From Ruminococcus sp. (GTDB lineage Bacteria > Bacillota > Clostridia > Oscillospirales > Ruminococcaceae), in NCBI RefSeq assembly GCF_019417665.1, contig NZ_DXUU01000029.1, positions 1-36,387 on the forward strand: a stretch of DNA of 36,387 bases, written 5' to 3'. Made by a program: the position numbers and the translations under genes. Positions within the stretch are counted from its first letter, which is position 1. The number at the start of each line of letters is the position of its first letter. This document shows positions 15,068-22,586 of the stretch, one piece after another. Below the pieces are notes generated by a model that made no database searches, was not told the DNA's origin, and was given only the letters and a program-made list of their open reading frames with translations.

Positions 15068-15901
15068 ATGGGGCTATTTCATCGTGAAAAGGTAATAATT
15101 CCAGAAAATCCTGTTTTACTTAACTCTTCCGAACCATTTTCGGCTGCGTTGCAGCTGGATGGATTGGAACGATATGGAAAGCTTTATTGTCGATTTCTAT
15201 CAGAGGAAAAAAGAAAAGAAATTCAGAAACAGAAATATATCGTAGAACGTGGCTTACAGGGAGAGGAATTGACACTGAAGGCATTGCTTCGTACACCTCT
15301 GCATATGTTGATTATCAAAGATTTGCATTTTTCTTATGGAACAATTCCAACACAGATCGATTTTATTGTGATTACGAATAAATTGTTTTTTGTGCTGGAA
15401 TCAAAAAATTGGAATTCCAATTTTAAGATTGATTCCTGTGGAGAATTCATTTCATTAGATACGAATAAGCGTTGGAAAAGTCCGATTGCACAGAATTTGG
15501 AACACGTTGAATATGTGAGGAGAATTTATCAGGGATTTCAGCCGAAAGATAAAATGCAACGATTTCAGAATCTGATTGTTTGGGCAAATGAATCCAGTGT
15601 CTTGGAACGAACAGAAGCTCCTGCTGATATTATCGCCTCCATCACCTATGCAAAGAATTTGCCTAACTTGATTTTAGAAAAGTATAATTCTTGTTCGATG
15701 AAACCATTGAAGTCAGTAGAGATGCAAAAAATTGCAGATTCTTTTTTTGCATATTGTTCTGAACATGCAGTAGGACGAAAATGTCCGGTATGCGGAAAGA
15801 ATTTGGTTCTTCGCAAAGGGAAAACTGCGTTCTGGGGATGCGAAGGATTTCAAAACGGATGCCGATATACAGAACAAGTAGCATGTGATGTTGATATATG
15901 A
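15068..15901 (+). CDS. NERD-domain protein with C-terminal topoisomerase-type zinc ribbon
   Basis: A 277-residue protein. Residues about 65-125 form a NERD domain, a restriction-endonuclease-like fold: GEELTLKALL, then QIDFIVITNKLFFVLESKN with the D...E-x-K pattern of the active site. The C-terminal 45 residues hold a zinc ribbon of the topoisomerase I type, CPVCGKNLVLRKG ... GCEGF.NGC. Function is unknown; DNA binding or cleavage is likely. ATG 15068 follows AAAGGA; a longer frame to 14993 lacks a ribosome site. It is the first gene after the structured region and is closed by two terminators, so it is transcribed alone. Similar proteins occur in defence islands and on mobile elements. Confidence 0.8.
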   Translation: MGLFHREKVIIPENPVLLNSSEPFSAALQLDGLERYGKLYCRFLSEEKRKEIQKQKYIVERGLQGEELTLKALLRTPLHMLIIKDLHFSYGTIPTQIDFIVITNKLFFVLESKNWNSNFKIDSCGEFISLDTNKRWKSPIAQNLEHVEYVRRIYQGFQPKDKMQRFQNLIVWANESSVLERTEAPADIIASITYAKNLPNLILEKYNSCSMKPLKSVEMQKIADSFFAYCSEHAVGRKCPVCGKNLVLRKGKTAFWGCEGFQNGCRYTEQVACDVDI

Positions 15902-15908
15902 AATTTTG

Positions 15909-15947
15909 GCTGTTTCGCAAAAATGCGAAACGGTCTTTTTGTTTTTT
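15909..15947 (+). terminator. Terminator of the NERD gene
   Basis: GTTTCGC (15912-15918) pairs with GCGAAAC (15925-15931), followed by a long T-rich run. Confidence 0.85.
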
Positions 15948-15960
15948 AATACATTTTTGA

Positions 15961-15999
15961 AAAAGAGTCATCTTGAATGGATGGCTCTTTTTTATTTTT
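15961..15999 (+). terminator. Second terminator in tandem
   Basis: AAAGAGTCAT (15962-15971) pairs with ATGGCTCTTT (15981-15990), followed by TTTATTTTTT. Confidence 0.7.
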
Positions 16000-16081
16000 T
16001 GCCCAAAATATATAATTCGATTTTGTGCAACTTACTGAATTTTACTCGGAATCGAAAAAAATGTGTAAAATCACCGATAAC

Positions 16082-16089
16082 GTGACGAA
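16082..16089 (+). promoter_or_regulatory. GTGACGAA motif before the mobilisation region
   Basis: ACGTGACGAATGAAACC here resembles CTGTGACGAAATGAAAAGG at 19771. The core GTGACGAA is shared with the four-site cluster upstream of parA (19707-19818), which suggests a common binding protein. Confidence 0.4.
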
Positions 16090-16126
16090 TGAAACCGGTA
16101 TATATAGTGAGGAGGCATTTTTTCAG

Positions 16127-16318
16127 ATGTTTTCTGAAATTCTCCTTTCAGCACTTTTATGGGGAGAGCACATTGCAGATATATTGCTCCTTCCTCGTGT
16201 CTGTTCCAATCGGCTGCAAGCCGATGAAACAGACAGGGCTAACTTGCCATTGAATTTCTCACTAAGGTATCGGGCAACAGCCCGAAGAAAGTGGGACACC
16301 CACAGGGTGTCCATCTAA
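16127..16318 (+). CDS. Possible 63-residue leader protein over the hairpin array
   Basis: ATG 16127 has GGAGG eleven bases upstream and opens a 63-residue frame ending RKWDTHRVSI. The first 20 residues are hydrophobic; the rest is basic. The second half lies over strong DNA/RNA hairpins, so base sequence there may be kept for structure rather than protein. It could be a true small protein, a translated leader controlling mobC, or chance. Confidence 0.3.
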   Translation: MFSEILLSALLWGEHIADILLLPRVCSNRLQADETDRANLPLNFSLRYRATARRKWDTHRVSI

Positions 16319-16427
16319 GATAGCAAGCACTGTTATTTGTGACACAAATAACCATTTCCACAGGAAATGATGCTTGTTAGGGGAAATCCCCTAAGACCCC
16401 AATTTTACATTTCGGCACAGCCGAAAT
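16198..16427. repeat. Array of seven hairpins upstream of mobC/relaxase (candidate oriT or leader RNA)
   Basis: In 230 bases: (1) two-part stem 16198-16235, TGTCTGTT/AACAGACA around ATCGGCT/AGCCGAT; (2) TCGGGC/GCCCGA 16270-16285; (3) GGACACCC-ACA-GGGTGTCC 16294-16312; (4) GTTATTTG/CAAATAAC 16332-16352; (5) CATTTCC-ACA-GGAAATG 16353-16369; (6) TTAGGGGA/TCCCCTAA 16377-16394; (7) ATTTCGGC-ACA-GCCGAAAT 16409-16427. An outer helix TAGCAAGCA/TGCTTGTTA (16321-16379) encloses 4 and 5 as a three-way junction. Location before mobC and relaxase is where a transfer origin is expected. Confidence 0.6.
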
Positions 16428-16461
16428 AACACGCACAGCGAAACAAAGGAGGTACATGCAA

Positions 16462-16809
16462 ATGCACGATCAATCAGAAAATCGCACTGTTTACATCAAA
16501 TGCCGTGTGACGCCAGAGGAATACGATTATATTCTGCAAAAAATGAAATGTACTGGTTGCAGTACAATGTCTACTTATTTGCGGAAAATGGCGATTAGCG
16601 GATTGATTGTCCGGTACGATTCCCAGCTGTTTTTAGATCTACAGCGGAGATTGCATAGTGTTGCGAATAACATCAATCAGATTGCAATCCGTGTGAATCA
16701 GAGTGATTCATTGTATCAGGATGATTTATTGGAATTGAAGAAAAAGGTGAATGAGATATGGCGTACACTGAGATCCATTCAATCCACTCTACGCTGCGAG
16801 ATGCGATAG
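16462..16809 (+). CDS. mobC: MobC-like relaxosome accessory protein
   Basis: A 115-residue protein of the bacterial mobilisation (MobC) family. It begins with a short ribbon-helix-helix-like part (TVYIKCRVTPEEYDYI) and continues with STMSTYLRKMAISG and LHSVANNINQIAIRVNQ, both typical of MobC. It would bind and open oriT for the relaxase. ATG 16462 is nine bases after AAAGGAGG; ATG 16456 is too close to it. Its end overlaps the relaxase start by 52 bases, a usual arrangement. Confidence 0.88.
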   Translation: MHDQSENRTVYIKCRVTPEEYDYILQKMKCTGCSTMSTYLRKMAISGLIVRYDSQLFLDLQRRLHSVANNINQIAIRVNQSDSLYQDDLLELKKKVNEIWRTLRSIQSTLRCEMR

Positions 16810-18161
16810 CTTATATCATGCATCCAGTAAAAACGGATAATGGTAGATATGTAGAAACATATGGATGCTTGCCCTTTGATGCAAATCAAATTGCACAAGA
16901 TTTTGAAGAAGTCCGTAAAATGGGAACGAGTCGGGGTAGTGTGTTAGCGCAGCATATGATACAATCCTTTCGCCCAGGTGAAGTGACACCAGAGCAAGCA
17001 ATGGAAATTGGCAAAAAAACAGCAGATGCATTTTTCAAGGGAAAGTATCAATATGTCATATCCGTGCACTTGGACAAAGAGCATCTGCATTGCCATGTCA
17101 TCGCAAATAACATTAGTTTTGATAACTTTCGCAGTTTTGAATATCAGGAAAATCAAAACAAAAAAGCCAAAGAGAATCTCATGAAAATCAGCGATGCAAT
17201 TTGTCAGGAATATGGTCTGAGTGTCATTGAGAATCCAGAGCATGGAAAAGGAAAAAGTCACTATGAATGGGACATGGCACGACAGGGACTTTCTTGGAAG
17301 GCGAAGCTGAAAAATGAAATCGACCAGACAATTATGGAGAGCAACAGTTTTGAAGATTTTCTTGAAAAATGTAAGACTCATGGTATTCTGGTGGAGTATA
17401 TTCCTGATCATAAAATCAATCTGAAATTCATGCTTGCAGAGCAGAAAAAAAATAACCCCCGTGCGCATATGACGAGAGCAAGAACACTGGGCTGGTATTA
17501 TGAAGAAAAGCAGATTTGCAAACGAATTGAGAATTATACATTACTGAAAACTGGAAGACTTTCTGCGCCGCAAAAATCACATCTCATTGACACCACATCA
17601 GAACGATTTCAACAGGCGAAGGGATTGGAACGTTGGGCAGAGATTCAGAACATGAAGGAAGCTTCCAAGATTCTAAATTTCTTGACAGAGCATGGAATTG
17701 AAGATCAGGCAGAATTGGAGAAACAATCTGTTTCCGCATATGGAGATCGTGTACAGTTGGTTGGCAATTTGAATCAGTTACAGCGGCAGATTGATGCTGT
17801 TTCGGACGTGATAAAGCTTGTCAAAAAATACAAGAAATACAAGCCCTACCAGGAAGAGCACAATCAAGCGACTTTTAAGAAAAAATATGCCAAGGATCAT
17901 GCGCATGAATTGCAGCAGTTTGAAGATGCAAAAAATGCTCTGATGCAGCAATTTCCTGATCGGAAAATTCCAAGCCTGGAGCGATTACAGAAAGATCGGG
18001 ATAAGTTGATCGCACAACGGAATGAGGAAAACGGAAAGTATCGTCAAGTAGTTGCAGAACTGAAAGAATTGGATTTTGCCAGAACGACGATTGAAGAATA
18101 TTTGCGCAGTCAACAGCAGACACAGCAGAGGCAGAAAAAGAAAGATGATGAGCTTTACTAA
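16758..18161 (+). CDS. MOBP-type HUH relaxase
   Basis: A 467-residue relaxase that nicks oriT and pilots the strand in conjugal transfer. The HUH metal motif is HLHCH at residues 109-113, preceded by VHLDKE, and the family signature HMIQSFRPGEVTPE is at 66-79. The probable nicking tyrosine is Tyr19 (AYIMHP). Residues about 330-465 are charged and helical, likely coiled coil. The gene overlaps mobC and is followed by small plus-strand genes. It carries no helicase or primase domain. Confidence 0.93.
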   Translation: MAYTEIHSIHSTLRDAIAYIMHPVKTDNGRYVETYGCLPFDANQIAQDFEEVRKMGTSRGSVLAQHMIQSFRPGEVTPEQAMEIGKKTADAFFKGKYQYVISVHLDKEHLHCHVIANNISFDNFRSFEYQENQNKKAKENLMKISDAICQEYGLSVIENPEHGKGKSHYEWDMARQGLSWKAKLKNEIDQTIMESNSFEDFLEKCKTHGILVEYIPDHKINLKFMLAEQKKNNPRAHMTRARTLGWYYEEKQICKRIENYTLLKTGRLSAPQKSHLIDTTSERFQQAKGLERWAEIQNMKEASKILNFLTEHGIEDQAELEKQSVSAYGDRVQLVGNLNQLQRQIDAVSDVIKLVKKYKKYKPYQEEHNQATFKKKYAKDHAHELQQFEDAKNALMQQFPDRKIPSLERLQKDRDKLIAQRNEENGKYRQVVAELKELDFARTTIEEYLRSQQQTQQRQKKKDDELY

Positions 18162-18191
18162 GAATCTGTTCATAGAGGAGGAATGCGTTTT

Positions 18192-18467
18192 ATGCTCTAT
18201 CAGGATTATTGAAATGTGACATTTGAGCAGATTGAATTGATGAAACGTACAATTGGTTTTGACGGAACAAGACTCCATGGCTTGAAGTACAAGTCGTTTC
18301 GAATCCGTAAAAATGATTTTTGTGCTGATGGGAGAGAATCAAAACAACTGCACTATCTTTGTTCTGTTGGCATAATGGAGCATTGCAACAAAAATCATTA
18401 TCGTCTGACAATGGATGGAATTACGCTTTTGGGTTATGTGACGGAAGTAGAAATTCTGGGATGGTAA
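18192..18467 (+). pseudogene. Small unknown gene interrupted by an in-frame TGA at codon 7
   Basis: GAGGAGGAA is followed by ATG 18192, which reads MLYQDY, then TGA (18210-18212), then NVTFEQIELMKRTIGFDG and on to 18467 in the same frame. Without the stop it would be a 92-codon gene with a perfect ribosome site. The GTG at 18216 could restart translation (83 residues) after the stop, but has no ribosome site of its own. The protein is basic in the middle and ends in a short strand-rich part; I do not recognise it. Either a nonsense mutation or translational restart. Confidence 0.55.
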
Positions 18468-18488
18468 CAAAAAACAGGAGGAATTCAA

Positions 18489-18920
18489 ATGAATATGAAT
18501 CAAGTAAACTTAATGGGACGTTTGACAGCGGATCCGGAATTGCATATGATTGATGAAGATAAATGTGTATGTAATGTAGTAGTTGCCTGTGAACGCCGGG
18601 ACAGAGAAAAAGTGGATTTTATCCGCTGTGTCGCATGGAATAAAAAGGCGCAGTTTCTTTGCGAATGGTTTGCGAAAGGACGCATGATTGCACTCAGTGG
18701 AGCACTGCGAACACGGTCTTATGAGCAAAACGGTGAAAAACGATATTTGACCGAGGTGCAGATCATAGATATTTTCTTTACCGGTGAATATGCTGCAAAA
18801 AATCAAGAGGAAGAACTGGACGTACAATTGAAGGATACAGTATCGGAATCTGGTTGGAGCAATGACTTTGACCTATCAGAATTTGAAGAGATTCTGTCAG
18901 ATGAGGAGATACCATTTTGA
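18489..18920 (+). CDS. ssb: Single-stranded DNA-binding protein
   Basis: A 143-residue SSB with an OB-fold (MNQVNLMGRLTADPEL, then DFIRCVAWNKKAQFLCEWF and GRMIALSGALRTRSYE) and the acidic tail ending DEEIPF, which recruits replication partners. It is shorter than chromosomal SSB. Element-borne copies are thought to protect the transferred strand after entry. ATG 18489 has GGAGG upstream. Confidence 0.95.
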   Translation: MNMNQVNLMGRLTADPELHMIDEDKCVCNVVVACERRDREKVDFIRCVAWNKKAQFLCEWFAKGRMIALSGALRTRSYEQNGEKRYLTEVQIIDIFFTGEYAAKNQEEELDVQLKDTVSESGWSNDFDLSEFEEILSDEEIPF

Positions 18921-19417
18921 AAAAGATGTGGAAACAGGAACAGCTGTCAATCGCAAGGACAGAGATTCCGGTAAAAGACGTCAAGGAACTGTTGGAAGCC
19001 TTGCATCCGACTGAACGAATACACGCTTATTCGTTTTATCAAGATGCATTGGAAGCCGTCAGAAGCCGTTTGGAATGTACCTATCATTTTATTTGTCAAA
19101 TGAGTACATCTCAGGTTACTTATTCACCACTGCTTTCTCCGAGGCAACATGCCTACTGTGGACATGCAATGCTGGCAGCAAGTGTTGGTGATTTTGATAA
19201 AGCTTATCAGAATGTTATTCTCTTTGTGCAAGATCATATTGCAAAGCAAAATATCAGTAAAGGAAGTATGCTGACTGGTGCAGAGCTGATGCAGTTGTAC
19301 CGTATGATTCTTGTTATACAATCTTATGGGAGAAAGGAGAACCAGTATGGGAATATTGAAGACAATTTGGAATCGACTGATGATTCCGCCGAAGAAAATC
19401 GAGCCAAGCTATTATGA
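18917..19417 (+). CDS. Unknown 166-residue element protein
   Basis: I do not recognise this protein. It is mainly helical, with no signal peptide or membrane segment, and ends in an acidic tail. The TTG at 18917 overlaps the ssb stop (TTGA) and sits seven bases after GAGGAGA, so it is the likely start; ATG 18926 is too far from the ribosome site. Coupling to ssb suggests a part in element replication or maintenance. Its end overlaps the following gene. Confidence 0.7.
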   Translation: MKKMWKQEQLSIARTEIPVKDVKELLEALHPTERIHAYSFYQDALEAVRSRLECTYHFICQMSTSQVTYSPLLSPRQHAYCGHAMLAASVGDFDKAYQNVILFVQDHIAKQNISKGSMLTGAELMQLYRMILVIQSYGRKENQYGNIEDNLESTDDSAEENRAKLL

Positions 19418-19696
19418 TTACATTGCGGCACAAAAACGTGTAGAGCAAATGACAGTGGTCAATGAGGATATTCAGAATCTGGATGAGATGATTACAGATA
19501 TGCAGATGTGTCGTCGTGGCAATCGGGAGGGCATTTTGACATTGCAATGGTTTATAATGGCGAGGAGAAAGAATTGGAACTTTGGTTGGATGGTGATTTT
19601 TCTGACAATACCACATGTGGAGAATTGATGCAATTTTTACTCCGTGAACGAACACGACAAAGAATACTTCTTCGGCATCTCTTGAGTAATGCATGA
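19347..19696 (+). pseudogene. Small unknown gene split by a frameshift
   Basis: ATG 19347 (GGAGA upstream) opens MGILKTIWNRLMIPPKK ... DEMITDMQMC. At about 19508 the protein-like sequence continues in another frame: SSWQSGGHFDIAMVYNGEE and then WLDGDFSDNTTCGEL to 19696, while the first frame continues as low-quality sequence to 19628. The join DMQMC-SSWQSGGHFDI is smooth, which suggests one gene of about 115 residues broken by a single-base change. No slippery heptamer is visible. A separate gene from GTG 19508 is possible but has no ribosome site. Function unknown. Confidence 0.5.
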
Positions 19697-19706
19697 TTTT
19701 CCAACG

Positions 19707-19818
19707 TTCGTCACGAAAGCGGAGAAAAATACATGCTTTCGTGACGAGCAGAAAGGTCTTTTTATCGTTCCTGTGACGAAATGAAAAGGTTTTTTCAGGG
19801 AATGTTTTCGTGACGAAA
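19707..19818. repeat. Cluster of four TTTCGTGACGAAA-like sites upstream of the partition genes
   Basis: Sites at 19707-19718 (reverse), 19737-19747, 19773-19781 and 19806-19818 share GTGACGAA. The first two form a 13-bp inverted repeat (TCGTCACGAAAGC at 19708-19720 with GCTTTCGTGACGA at 19735-19747). The sites lie in the gap before a zinc-finger gene and parA. They may be the centromere (parS-like) site, iterons of an origin, or operators. They are not the usual chromosomal parS sequence. Confidence 0.6.
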
Positions 19819-19847
19819 CGGGGAGGATTTTCTTTGGAGGTGAGAGA

Positions 19848-20111
19848 ATGACAGAAACGAAACATTGTAAGATCTGCGGAAAGGAAATCGGTAATATTTA
19901 TGAAACAGATTACTTTTCTTTGATTTCAAGACAGTATTGTCAAGACTGTCGGAAGCAGTCTGATCGGCAGAACAGCCGTATTCGTTCCAAGAAGTATCGG
20001 GAAAAGAAAAAGCTGGAACTGGAAGAAGCCAAGAAGAAGGCACAGGCAGTACAGGAAGAAAACGAAGAGCTGCAGCAGCAGATCAGAGCACTGCGCAGTA
20101 TCATAGATTGA
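19848..20111 (+). CDS. Small zinc-finger/coiled-coil protein before parA
   Basis: An 87-residue protein with an N-terminal CxxC pair (CKICGK, residues 7-10) and a second CxxC (YCQDCRK, about 31-34), so one zinc can be bound. It continues with a basic stretch RIRSKKYREKKK and a coiled coil to the end. This looks like a small DNA-binding protein that dimerises. GGAGGTGAG precedes ATG 19848. It is directly downstream of four related repeats and directly upstream of parA, so it may bind those repeats (inference). Confidence 0.65.
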   Translation: MTETKHCKICGKEIGNIYETDYFSLISRQYCQDCRKQSDRQNSRIRSKKYREKKKLELEEAKKKAQAVQEENEELQQQIRALRSIID

Positions 20112-20125
20112 GAGGAGTTTTTATT

Positions 20126-20911
20126 ATGGGAAAGGTAATTGCAATTTGTAATCAGAAAGGCGGCGTGGGGAAGACCACAACGTCATTTAATCTTGCTGCT
20201 GCATTATCGGCAAAAGGAAAGCGTGTGTTGCTGGTAGATTTAGACCCACAAGCGAATCTGACTGCTTATTTGGGTTATGATGGCGAAGGTACAACAATTA
20301 CAAGTCTGATCGATGAGGTGACAGCTCAGAGTGTGGTTCAGCCGGAACAAGTGCAGCAGGGCATCTGTCGAAATCAGAAGTATGGTATGGATTTTATCCC
20401 GTCGGACATCAACCTTGCCAATGCAGAGATGCAGATGGTACCGGCACTTGCAAGAGAAAGCGTTGTAAAGCGGATTCTGTTGCCGGAAGTGACAGATGCA
20501 TATGATTATGTGCTGGTGGACTGTTTGCCGTCCCTGGGCATTCTTCTGATCAATGCATTGGTTGCCGCAGATGAGATGATTATTCCTGTGCAGACGCAGA
20601 AATTTGCATTGGATGGTCTGGATTCTCTGATGCTATTATATCAGCAGATTCGTTCTATGGTAAATCCGAAATTGCATCTGCGAGGTATTCTTCCTACCAT
20701 GGTAAATGATCGTACTACAATCAGCCAGAAGATTATGCAGCAGCTTGCAGTTCGTTATGATGGGCAGCTGTTTGAAACAGTGATTCATCATAGTGTTGAA
20801 GCGGCAAAAGCAGCAGCAGCTGGAAACATCATTGCTGTGCGGACAAAGTTGGGGGCAGAGTATGCTGCACTGGCTGAGGAAGTAGATTGTATGGAAGGGA
20901 AGCAGGAATGA
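20126..20911 (+). CDS. parA: ParA-type partition ATPase
   Basis: A 261-residue ParA/Soj ATPase that moves or places the element DNA. The deviant Walker A is NQKGGVGKTTT near residue 9-19 with the signature lysine, Walker A' is LLVDLDPQANLT and Walker B is YVLVDCLPSLG. No N-terminal HTH, so it is of the small ParA/Soj class. ATG 20126 follows GAGGAG. The stop overlaps the next gene by ATGA. The partner ParB lies 1.7 kb downstream, after four small genes, which is unusual. Confidence 0.94.
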   Translation: MGKVIAICNQKGGVGKTTTSFNLAAALSAKGKRVLLVDLDPQANLTAYLGYDGEGTTITSLIDEVTAQSVVQPEQVQQGICRNQKYGMDFIPSDINLANAEMQMVPALARESVVKRILLPEVTDAYDYVLVDCLPSLGILLINALVAADEMIIPVQTQKFALDGLDSLMLLYQQIRSMVNPKLHLRGILPTMVNDRTTISQKIMQQLAVRYDGQLFETVIHHSVEAAKAAAAGNIIAVRTKLGAEYAALAEEVDCMEGKQE

Positions 20912-21273
20912 ATTATTTTGAAGATGTTAAGTGTATACTCCGTTGCATGGAAGCATTTCACAAGGACACAGGGCAGCCTGAAATGAAACGATATGCCGAT
21001 TCGTTAATACAGCTTCTGGAGGTTATGCGAGCAATCCAGAACGTTGCCTTTGATCAAACGGATATTTTGGAGAAATTTGACTATGTGGATGTGAAAGATT
21101 GGCTGCTTTGCGACTGGATAGAGACGTTTCCGGAGACAGATGAAGAAACATGGAAAAAGCTAAACACTTGTGATTACAGCGCATGGGGGTATGATTCTCC
21201 AGAGGATTATTGGAGAATAATTGAGAACTTCTGCTCCAGTGGGGAAGAAGTGTTATCGGAGGAATCAAAATGA
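20908..21273 (+). CDS. Unknown acidic 121-residue protein
   Basis: Not recognised. A helical, strongly acidic protein (ETFPETDEETW, SGEEVLSEESK), without membrane segments. It starts by ATGA overlap with the parA stop and ends in ATGA overlap with the next gene, so it is co-translated with parA. Its last 16 residues are encoded over a 25-bp palindromic repeat (21227-21251) also found in three other genes of the element. Confidence 0.7.
   Translation: MNYFEDVKCILRCMEAFHKDTGQPEMKRYADSLIQLLEVMRAIQNVAFDQTDILEKFDYVDVKDWLLCDWIETFPETDEETWKKLNTCDYSAWGYDSPEDYWRIIENFCSSGEEVLSEESK
21227..21251. repeat. 25-bp palindromic repeat, copy A
   Basis: ACTTCTGCTCC-AGT-GGGGAAGAAGT, inside the acidic gene after parA. 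Arms of 11 with one mismatch and one G-T pair. Read here in a different sense from the other copies (FCSSGEEV). Confidence 0.75.
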
Positions 21274-21515
21274 GAGCATATTTTAAAGTAGCAAACCTTG
21301 CAAAAGATAAAGATGGAAATCCTGATTATGCAGGTGTAAAAATTACATTTAATGACGATGATACCAAGGATGCAATTTATTCTACACCAGAACAGAAAGA
21401 GAAAATGATACAAAGCATAGCTGATTTTTTTCCTTGTTGTAATGGAGATGTAATACTTATTTCTGGAGAGGAATATGAAGCACTTTATGGGAAGGATGAT
21501 GATAATGACAATTAA
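21270..21515 (+). CDS. Unknown acidic 81-residue protein
   Basis: Not recognised. MRAYFKVANLAKDKDGNPDY and the strand-rich following part look like a small beta-rich domain; the C-terminus is Asp-rich (GKDDDNDN). Starts by ATGA overlap with the preceding gene, with GGAGG just upstream. No signal peptide. Its end overlaps the start of the lipoprotein gene. Confidence 0.65.
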   Translation: MRAYFKVANLAKDKDGNPDYAGVKITFNDDDTKDAIYSTPEQKEKMIQSIADFFPCCNGDVILISGEEYEALYGKDDDNDN

Positions 21516-22182
21516 AAAGGTTGCAAGCATAATTCTATGTACTGCTGTCGCTATCAATTTTGGAGGTTGTATTGACTATGACAGTTCTGTCAGTCTCAAT
21601 GCAGACCCGACAACCACATTCCAGTTTGAAGCGTTGCTATATGACAACATGGGAAATAATTATGTGACTTTCAAAGGAAATAGCTTTGATATTACGCCCA
21701 ACAAAGTGAAACAGTGGGGATACGATACTGATGGTTCCTGGATAAGTTGGTATGAAACAAGTTCTGTTGTTTCTATTAAAATAGATGGAAACTATGTTCA
21801 GACCTGTGGAAGCTCTGTGATTTTCAAAGATTCACGCCTTGAAATCATGCCATTGGAAGAAGATATTGGCGTTGTGGGAAGTTCTGACGAATCCGGTTAT
21901 TCTGTAGATGTTTCTGATAATGGTCTTATCAACTATTTTGCATTGACGAACTGGTGGTATGACACCCATGAGAATGGTCAAGGCGGTGAAAGGATTGCAT
22001 TGATTCAATCACAGGATGGCTACAATATTGGAATTGTTGAAGGAAATGATGTTACGTGGGAGATTGCAGAAAAGCTGCCTAAAACAACACTTGTTACAGT
22101 TGACGGTATGCCGTTATATATACATAGATGCAATTTCACCATTATTGATACTGCGTTATTTGAAAAGGCTATTATGGAATGA
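21505..22182 (+). CDS. Predicted lipoprotein of unknown function
   Basis: A 225-residue protein with a lipoprotein signal: KK at 4-5, a hydrophobic stretch, and the lipobox-like FGGC with Cys22 as the lipid-bearing residue. The mature part is acidic, beta-rich, with Trp/Tyr-rich segments (WISWYE, FALTNWWYD), and has no family I can name. ATG 21505 is chosen because GGGAAGG stands nine bases upstream; ATGs at 21496 and 21499 are closer. It lies between parA and parB with a membrane protein behind it (ATGA overlap). May be cargo acting at the cell surface. Confidence 0.7.
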   Translation: MTIKKVASIILCTAVAINFGGCIDYDSSVSLNADPTTTFQFEALLYDNMGNNYVTFKGNSFDITPNKVKQWGYDTDGSWISWYETSSVVSIKIDGNYVQTCGSSVIFKDSRLEIMPLEEDIGVVGSSDESGYSVDVSDNGLINYFALTNWWYDTHENGQGGERIALIQSQDGYNIGIVEGNDVTWEIAEKLPKTTLVTVDGMPLYIHRCNFTIIDTALFEKAIME

Positions 22183-22205
22183 ACATATTTATGAGGTGGT
22201 CGCAT

Positions 22206-22565
22206 ATGAGAAATGTAAATCTTGGGGACATTTTAGGGATTATCTTAGGTTTATCAGCTGTTATCGTTTCGGCTTCTATGCTTATAAAAATGAGTAAGCC
22301 GCTGAAAGCGGAAGGAGAAGCCATAGATTCAGCGTATTCTGGAGAAATTGTCGATAAGGAATTAATAAATGCATCAAAAGGCATTTTTACTTACAAGGAA
22401 ACGGAATATCGTATTACCATTAATGTAGAGTATGAGTACGAAGGTGAAACAAAAAACACTACAAAATACTTTACTGTAGACAAAGAAACGTATTCAGCTT
22501 ATGATATTGGCGATTGGTTCGACAGCCATAATTTAAAAAATACAAAAGTTCTATATTATGATTGA
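22206..22565 (+). CDS. Small membrane-anchored protein, DUF3592-like
   Basis: A 119-residue protein with one N-terminal membrane helix (about residues 7-29) and an extracytoplasmic beta-rich domain (YSGEIVDKE, then TEYRITINVEYEYEGE). The pattern is like DUF3592 proteins, whose function is unknown. ATG 22206 has GAGGTGG six bases upstream; an in-frame ATG at 22179 overlaps the lipoprotein stop (ATGA) and could be used instead. Probably works with the lipoprotein encoded just before. Confidence 0.6.
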   Translation: MRNVNLGDILGIILGLSAVIVSASMLIKMSKPLKAEGEAIDSAYSGEIVDKELINASKGIFTYKETEYRITINVEYEYEGETKNTTKYFTVDKETYSAYDIGDWFDSHNLKNTKVLYYD

Positions 22566-22586
22566 GTAGAAAAGGAGGAGCGTCAA

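Noticed and set aside
18210..18212. TGA as a selenocysteine codon
   Set aside because: No SECIS-like hairpin seen right after it and no redox motif around it. A mutation or restart is simpler.
19707..19818. Canonical chromosomal parS (TGTTTCACGTGAAACA-like)
   Set aside because: The repeats have CGTGACG rather than CACGTG at the centre, so they are reported as a separate motif.
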